Source: Blastocladiella emersonii ATCC 22665
Taxonomy: Eukaryota; Blastocladiomycota; Blastocladiomycetes; Blastocladiales; Blastocladiaceae
Direction: 5' to 3'
Assembly: GCA_025594325.1 (NCBI GenBank)
Contig: JANHCV010000001.1
Span: 310,001-374,000, forward strand
Length of the DNA: 64,000 nt
Part shown: one piece after another, positions 56,604 to 64,000 of the stretch
Layout of the letters: every line of letters begins with the position of its first letter
Numbering within the stretch: position 1 is the first letter of the stretch
Notes under the pieces: generated by a model
What the model was told of the DNA's origin: nothing
The model's database searches: none
Seen by the model: the letters and a program-made list of their open reading frames with translations, nothing else
Program-made: the position numbers and the translations under genes

Positions 56604-58529
56604 GTTGCGCGGGGTGGCAGACGCGCTAGGCGGTTGCCGACAACGCGGCGGCGCTCAAACCCGTTGAAGGTGGAGCGGCGGGAGGATCGACGGCCACTCG
56701 CCCGTGGTCTCGGCCGTCGCGGGCACGAGCGTAATGTCGCAGTCCTCAGCAGTACCGTTTACGCCTCGCTTGGCATCATCTTACCGTCAGGGCTCGTTGC
56801 GACATTTCCCCTCGCCTCGCTCAGTGTGAAGACGGCGTCGTGACGAGGTTCAGCGACTTTAATTGGGTCACAGAGATGCCATTGCTGCATGTTAACATGG
56901 TGGAAGCTTCATGGGTGTTTTCATGAGATGAGGAGCGAGCAAAGGGCAAAAAAGGGGTGGCTTATGTAGGTGCTTGCCGGTCAGGTGACGCGTCGCTATG
57001 TGACGACCGCGCTCTAGGTCACGTGGGCTTCATTTTTTCGGGGAGACCACTGGGGTTGAGCCCAGCATTCTGACACTACTCTAGTGTGATTGTGACCTAC
57101 TTCGACGCCTTCGTGAGCGTGGCAAGCTGGAGCGGCAGTGGAGCAGTCAGTCACTCATGTCTCCCACTGCTGCGCCACCTGCCCGCGCCACCTGCTATGC
57201 CATCACGCTCCGACCCCACCTCCAGCTCCATCGCGAACCCCACCAACCGCTGCCATACGACAACCGACGCAGCACAACGGTTGTTGTTGAAGCTCTCGAG
57301 GCTTTGTTTGCGCCAGCTCGGATGCAATATTCCGCTCCTGATTGATTCCAGTCCGCGTGGGTACGTCAAGCGCTCAACGAAGTTGCAAGACAGCGCAATT
57401 GCGCCATAACAGCCATTGCACAATACCAGCGGCCAGCTGATCACGCTCGACCTGATCCGCATAAGGGCGAGAAGACGTGAGTCTACACGACGTACAGCTT
57501 CGCCCACGTTCCCCTCTACCAGGTTCTGCGCATGGTCACGAACGCGGCGGACTCAGACGCAGCGAGCAGGACGGCCTACGCGCAAGGCGTAAGCGAGGGC
57601 AGCGCTGCGGCAGTCTAAGATAAACGCAAGCTCAAGGAGCAGGACAACAAAAACGAGGACAAGTGCATTACGTTCTTGAAACTCAACCTCCCGATCACTG
57701 ACAAGGTCGCAAGTTTCGCGACACGCATCTTGCAATGGGCAAGCTCATTGTGGCAATGCACGCGACCCAGATCGTTTCCATGACGCTGTTCAGCAAGCAA
57801 GTCAGCGAGTCGTCCAACATTGGCAGCATTGAGTTGCGCGCCATGATCTTCATGATTTTGTTCAGGCCGTTCTGAGCTGTCAACGAGGTGATCCCAGTTG
57901 GCGGCGATACGTGGTCGCCGACACTTGACATCTTCAGGAACACGCCTGTGCAGGGCAGCAGCCTGCTCCAGTTTCAACCACTTCTGCAACTACGTGAGCA
58001 CGTCGCCTGGCAAACTGATCTCCAATTCCAAGGCCAACAACAGTGTGACGCCCGAGCAGCTCAACCTTTGACCTGCCATTGGTACTAGCAAGAGTTACAA
58101 CGACAAGGGTAACGGCAAGGAGAGATCATGCCAGTTGGCATCGCGCAAGAAGCTCACGGCAACTACGCGTTTCTTCACAAAATCCTGTTATTTTTCTCCA
58201 AGGCCATCCCAGCACGCGGCCATTTTCCTCATGCCAGGTACACTATGGACTGCTCTCAACTTCAACCACGCATGTGCCCATTCTCCCACTTGAGCTTCGC
58301 CAGCAGCTGCTCAAGGTCGACTCAGATCTGGCGTGGTTTGCGCAGCTTGTCAATGACGGCAACCTGGCCAAGAAGGCCTACAAGGAAGCCCGTTGGATTG
58401 CCGCAGAACGTTTGGTGGAGCCACCTCGCGCTCAACTCGTTCAAGCAAACGGCGGTGTTGCACCACCAGCCATCTCAGTGAAGCTCCTGCAGCAGGAGCA
58501 GCCCGCCCCGTAGCTTTAGGGGCTCAACG

Positions 58530-60290
58530 TTGAACGGCTGCGCCACGTTGTCGAGCACGTCAAGTCGACGCTCAATGCCATCAAGTGCAGCGATGCTGAC
58601 GTCAAGCAGTTCCTCATGCTTGTCCACAGCAAGGTGGGAACGGGCACAGGTAAGTGCCGTGTCATTGACTCGATTCGCGACATGTTCACCGCCGCCAAGG
58701 GCTGCAGCTCACGACTCAAGATCTGTGCGCCAACCGGCGTAGCCGCGGCGTTCATTGGCGGCTCCACAATCCACGCCATGTGCGGTATTGGTGCGGTCGT
58801 CATGGCGACCAAGCCAATGAGCAACGATACCAAGGCTGAGCTCGAAACTCTGTTCCGTCAGGTCCAGTTTGTCCCCATTGACGAAATTTCCACAGTCGGT
58901 GCCGAGCTGTTTGCCGCGATGCACTTGCGCTTTGACGAGCTGTACCCGAGCCGCGACCATTGCCCAATTGACGGCCTGCACGTTCTCGCGTTTGGCAACT
59001 TTTTTTCCTGATCGAACCCTTCATGGCGCCTTCGCTCACGAGCCCATCTGGGCAGCAGGTCGAACGCGAACCTGAGACTGAGGTGGATGCAGCTCATGAC
59101 AGAGACTCGATGCAAGTCGACGGCAAGCCTCAGCAGCAGCAGAAGGAGCGCGCGTCGAAACGCAAAAAGTGGCCAGCGGCCAGTGGCCAGCAGAACTTGA
59201 ACTGACGCCAAGATTGGTGGCAATCAGTGGCTCGCCTTCGATTCAGTCTTTTTCCTCAACCAGCAGATATGGCAGTTGGGCAGTTGGGTGACGTGGGGTT
59301 CCTCGATGTGCTTAAGGACCTGCTCAACTGCAACGTCTCGCAGCGCGTGGCCAAGTACCTCTGCTGCTTGCGCCGGGCAGCGTTCGTGCTGGGCCAGCAT
59401 CCAGACCAGCTCAACGACTGGAGCGACCAGGTTCTCATCACGGATGGCGCAGAACTCGGTGCGCAACGCGTGGAACTCAATGGCCGTTGCAAAACACGCA
59501 CGTCGCCACAGACTCCAACCTGACGAGATTCTTTGACCTTGAGTGCGTCGATCTCGTCTGTAAGCCCTCGGCAACTAGACCACTCCTTTGGCGGCAGCTT
59601 GTCATTGAGAGCAGCGGCCAGAGCGACAGTGACCGGCGCATGCCCAACTTCGCAAAACTGCTTCCCTCAAGCATGAAAAACCACATCCCGTCAATTTTCA
59701 AGCTGTTTGCTGGAGCGCGTGTCATAGTAACCCGGAGCATCAACACGCCGAACGTCACAGCATCATATTCACCAACCCATGAGCGCGTGGACTCACCAGC
59801 GCTTCCTCGCTTCGCATTGTGTAGTCGCGTATTGTAAACGGCACCATTGGCCGAGTCGAAGGCCTCGCCACCAACGCGAATGAGGACATTGACACTGTCA
59901 TCATTCGGCCCAACGAGAATCTGGTCCGCATTCACAAACTAGCCATGATCCCCGACGGCTCTTTCCCGCTGCGCCACGAGATCAGGTCATTTCGTGCCAA
60001 GAACAAGGAGATCGGGATCCCAAAGACGATCCATTGAGCCCAGCTCCCTCTCGAGCTCGCGTACGCGCTGACGGTGCACAAGGCTCAAGGGATGACCTTT
60101 GAAAAGGCCATCGTTGATCTTGCCAACATGACACGTGGATCGTTACTGTCGCGCTTCCTGTGCATGATTCCATCACGTGTACAACGCGGTGACAACATCT
60201 CCATCCTGCACGTATACAAGCCTTGAATCCGAACGCTGGATCAACCCTTGTTTGCCGAGTACGCACAACTGCAAGGTCTGATCCATCTTT
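58530..60290 (+). pseudogene. PIF1-type DNA helicase relic (right arm)
   Basis: Mirror copy of the relic at 30203-31963 with the same stops and frameshifts. The one internal base difference noticed between arms (58280, an A where the left arm implies G) lies just upstream in the sequence preceding the Walker A block. Confidence 0.78.
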
Positions 60291-61389
60291 GAAGTTCAGC
60301 CGGCTTGGCAGCCAGCCTAGTCGCCTACTGCTGAGACAGAGTACGTAACGCGCACACCCCTAGTTGATACTGGTCCCGCGCCAGAAGCCCCGCTGAATCA
60401 GGTTGGGGAGGTGGCCGCGGCAAGGTCCAGGCCGTCCCGCCCAGATGCGCAAACGACGCGCTGGCAAACTCGGGATTTGTTCCGCGCCAGAGTAGAGATT
60501 TTCGAAAGCGCTTCTCTCGGGCCACATAATGGTATCAAGATGAACCGTGTGCAGCACTGTGGCAGGTAGCCCGTTTGGACTCCGACTCAGTGGGCATCAG
60601 GGGTCAGGCGCAAGTCGGCGGCACTGCGCAGGCACATCAGGAAAAAATGCTTAATCTACATGATGTGAAATAGAAACGTACGATGGCCGCCGATCTAAGT
60701 CTTAATTGTACTTGGGCGCACAAGGCGCCCGTGGAGCGGGGCGAAAGCCCTCCAAGACCGAGTATTTGGTGCCAGGCAACAGCGAGCACAAAATGAATAA
60801 CACTTGACGAAATATGTTTGAATGAGCTTAATAAAGTGTTCATGGTCAAGGTGATGATATGATTAAAAGTGCCTGAGTCGCCAAGCGAGGACTGAGACGA
60901 GCGGCACTCACTTGTCCAATCAGCTTCTCAACTACTCACCAAAAAAAAACTTACGTTAAACTGTACAGTAATATTACCCGGTAATCATCATCTGATGAAT
61001 ATGAGAGCAATCCAAATGAAAGTGAGCAGAGATCGCTCCAAACGAGCTAGTGACGGTTGAGCGGTTGACTTACTACACTTTGAGGCATGCCGCAGCTATT
61101 TCATTGGCATCGACCGATGGCCACCACCCCCAGACCCTCGATCCCACCTAGTTGAAGCCGGGTGTGTCGGGTGTAGAGTTGGCGGGGTAGCCCGGATGGT
61201 GGTTGCTGTTTACCAGGTCGCGCGTGTCGCGGCCTTGCGCTTCTGTCGACCGTACCAATAGCCCCTATCTCTAACAACTCGACGCAACTGTTTTCAAACA
61301 GATCATTGAAGCTGAAGCTCACTGTTTACGATGAGGCAAGTTTCGAGCTGGTTCAATTCGGTGCCATTGTTCCTGGGCCGCCCAAAGTC

Positions 61390-61493
61390 GCTCCCCCGCT
61401 CCCCCGCTCCCCCGCTCCCCCGCTCCCCCGCTCCCCCGCTCCCCCGCTCCCCCGCTCCCCCGCTCCCCCGCTCCCCCGCTCCCCCGCTCCCCC
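61390..61493 (-). repeat. Minisatellite, 13 copies of GCTCCCCC (right arm)
   Basis: Mirror of the array at 29000-29103, with identical copy number and no interruptions. Confidence 0.97.
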
Positions 61494-62530
61494 ACTCCCA
61501 GCGCTGGATTTTACCGAGCTCGCGCCTCGCCAGTACGAGCAGCTGGCCCTCGCGCAGGACTATCCGAAGCCATTGAGCTCGTTGTAGTTGGTCTTTAGGT
61601 GATTTTGGGTGGCGGGGGTTCGCCGTCTTTGACTGGAGCCGGCGGAAGCCCGCCATCGCGTCGGCCATCTCTCGCTTGGCCAGCACTGCAAGTGGTGCGG
61701 CGCGACCCACACCTGGATAGAGCGCGACGAGGCAAGCAAGGCTGCACCGTTCTTGCGAGCACTTACAAGACCTGCGTGATCAAACCGAGGCGGAAACGCG
61801 CCAGGGCATTTCCAGTGGACAAAAGCACGGCGCGCCAAGTCAAGGCGCCAGACCCCTCTCTGCGTTGGCCACCCCACGGTGCGCCATCATGTGACGTCTT
61901 TGCCGACTTCGGAGAAGGGTGTAGCACTGAGGCGAGGCGCGCGCTCGTGCGAGACGCGAGACGCGAGACGCGAGACGCGCGACGTGTGAGACGCGACGAT
62001 CAAACACGTGGGGGAGGTCAGGGTGGCGGCGCCACACGCTCGGCGCCTCCCTTCGCTCGCGAGAGCCCGCCTTGCGTCGCAGACTCGCTGCCTGCTCTGA
62101 CTGCGCGGATGAAGTAGACGGCCCACTGAAATGGACCGACCAGACACAGAATCAGATCGAGCAAGCGAGCGAGCGTGCCGCTAGCGTCGCGGTCCGTGGG
62201 TTCTGCGGGTTCCAGCTGCGCCGGCGCCAGGCGCGCCTGGTCTCGTTCCAAGTCATCGGGCTCTTCTGTCATCGCGAGCGGTGCGAGCGATGCGACCGGT
62301 GGGCCATGGCGCGCTTCCGCGCGAGCGCGTCTCGCACGCCGGCGGGCTCCCACGGTCGCGCCGTTCCCACGCGTCGACGCGTTTCGTCTTCGCCGAGTCG
62401 CCGTGTCGGTCGCTGCGCATCCTCCCTCTCCCTCCTCGTCGCCCCGCCATCTAACGGGCTGCGTTCGCACTTGCACTCTCCTCGAGCCCTCCATAGATAC
62501 TCGCCCCGTCACCTTCTGGCCTTGCACACG

Positions 62531-64000
62531 ATGTCGATGGTACCGCCGCCCCCTCCCCCCGCCGCCTCCACCACCCACCACCCGCCTCGGCCGCTGACCA
62601 CGCGCCCTTCCCCATGTAGCCGGAGCCCTCGCACAAGAAGCGCCGGTGCGGCAGCAACCGCCCGCTCGGTACCGACGAGCCCTCGGCGTCCGACGCGCCC
62701 GTCGGTGCGCAGCTCGCGATGCCGCCGCCGCCGCCGCCCCCATCCGCTGCTCCTCCCGGCGCCGGCAGCAACACGGACCACGCCCAGCAGACATGGGATC
62801 TAGTCCATGGCGCCCTGCCGACGATGCGCGACGACGATGCCGACGCCGACGCCGCGGCGTGCCGGTCCGCCGTCTCGCGCCTCGCCGGCTGGGCCGCGGG
62901 GATGCTGCGCGACCCCGCCGTCGACCAGCTCGTCGCCGGCAGTGCCGCAGGCGACCACGGTCCAGAGCAGCGCGCGGCGCGCGCCCTCCCGCTCGTCCTC
63001 GCCGCCATTGACCGCGCGTGCGGCGTGCCCGGCGTGCCCGGCGCCCTGCCCATCGCCTCCGACCCCGCGGTCACGGTGCTCGTGACGCTCCTACAACTTC
63101 CCGTCCTCCTCGTCGCCGCCGCCCCGCCCGGCAACCGCCCCACCAGCAAGCCCGCGAAGGCCACCGCGGGCCGCCTGCTCTCCGAGCTCAAGGGCCTGCT
63201 CGCCGCGGTGCGCGCCACGGCCCCGTGGCTGCTCACCCACCTCGCCCTGCCTGTGCCGACCTGGACGGGCCTCGTCAAGCTCGGCGACCACCCGGCCGCC
63301 TGCCTCGACGCCCACTGGACCGCGGACCCCGCGCACGGCCCGCCCACCCTCGTCGCCCTCGACTTCCTCACCATCGTCGCCGGGTTCACGTGGAGCCCCG
63401 ACGCGCTCAACGCCCTCCTCGAGTCGCCGCGCCCCCGCGGCCACCGCCCGATCGGCGACCTGTTCCTCAACGAGGCCATCTTCGCGCGCATCCTCGCCGA
63501 CATTGCCGCGCTGACGGCGGCCCAGCGCGCCGGCTCCGCGTCGGGCGCCGACGCGGTGCTGCAGGTGCTGGCCCTCCTCGCCGGCACCGGCTGGCCCAAC
63601 GCGGCGGCGAACCCGGACCACGCCGAGGACCTCGACAAGTCGCTGGCGTGCAACGACGGGCTCGTTTGGCAGCTCGCTTCTTCCCGTGCCTGCACGCTCC
63701 TCGGCCCGCGCTCGTGGGCCACGGTCGTGCGCCTGGATCTCGCCACCGACGGGGCCAGCCCCACCCAGCACGGGCTGCAGCTCATGCAGGGCCACATCAA
63801 GCGGTCGCCCGAGGACTGGCCATCGACGCTCGGTATCGGTACGCGCGCGCGCCTTCAGCAGCAGCAGCAGCAGCAGCAGTGGCGGCGGCGGGTCCTGCCC
63901 TCCCGCTCGGCCACTCGCTCGCTACTCGGGGGTTCCCTTTCACTGACTCGCACCATCATCCCCCTTTCATCCCCCGCATAGCGATTGTGTCGGCGCTTCT
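62531..64000 (+). CDS. Second copy of the unknown 814-residue gene, cut by the window end
   Basis: Mirror of the gene at 25295-27962: exons 62531-62539, 62620-63838 and from 63982 on. Sequence is identical over the part seen, including the intronic CAG run (about 63856-63878). Whether this copy is complete depends on how far the right arm continues past 64000. Confidence 0.68.

Larger units (their letters stand above)
53790..64000 (-). repeat. Right arm of the giant inverted duplication
   Basis: Reverse complement of 26493-36703, running off the window end. Its inner edge (53790) abuts the last base of the 3' LTR of the copia element (53789). The content mirrors the left arm in reverse order and opposite strand. 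Confidence 0.97.

Noticed and set aside
1-64000. CRISPR arrays, rRNA operons, telomere repeats
   Set aside because: No regularly spaced direct repeats with unique spacers, no rRNA-like sequence and no TTAGGG-type arrays were seen; the tandem arrays present are simple or coding repeats.

Overview
The window looks like nuclear DNA of a GC-rich basidiomycete yeast, probably a tremellomycete (Trichosporonales-like). This is an inference from the short GT-AG introns of about 55-80 bp with GTACG-type donors, the P450, BTB and subtilase genes, and the fungal Ty1/copia and PIF/Harbinger elements. No gene in the window fixes the species.

Layout. 1-6753: two tandem cytochrome P450 genes. The second is split by a complete 3.24-kb PIF/Harbinger transposon (3145-6384) that carries its DDE transposase and its Myb/SANT partner gene. 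6978-17378: four BTB/POZ genes of one three-exon family, alternating long (acidic N-terminus) and short, with a decayed JmjC (KDM2-like) relic between the two pairs. 17548-18335: a decayed third P450. 19311-20507: an intact secreted subtilisin-like protease. 20508-25294: mostly decayed sequence, including an unrecognised multi-exon relic on the minus strand. 25295-27962: an intact 814-residue gene of unknown function on the minus strand.

The dominant structure is a very large inverted duplication. Bases 26493-36703 reappear in reverse complement at 53790-64000, where the window ends, so the arm is at least 10.2 kb. Paired coordinates always sum to 90493, which means no net indels, even across three simple-sequence arrays. 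I noticed one internal substitution (32213/58280) and one at the arm edge (36697/53796). The arms carry the start of the unknown gene and decayed fragments of a PIF1-type helicase and of a DNA polymerase alpha C-terminus. The 17-kb spacer holds unrecognised decayed sequence, an inverted pair of ~200-bp repeats, and a Ty1/copia retrotransposon (46071-53789) whose 3' LTR ends exactly where the right arm begins.

The retrotransposon shows three notable things: a primer-binding site matching the anticodon arm of initiator tRNA-Met (half-tRNA priming, as in copia and Ty5); a textbook -1 frameshift signal at the gag/protease junction (GGGAAAC, 6-nt spacer, 9-bp perfect stem); and loss of the integrase catalytic core. 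The region reads as an unstable, possibly subtelomeric or rearranged accessory block where P450 and BTB genes duplicate, transposons land and housekeeping-gene fragments decay. The inverted duplication could also be an assembly artefact, which has to be excluded first.
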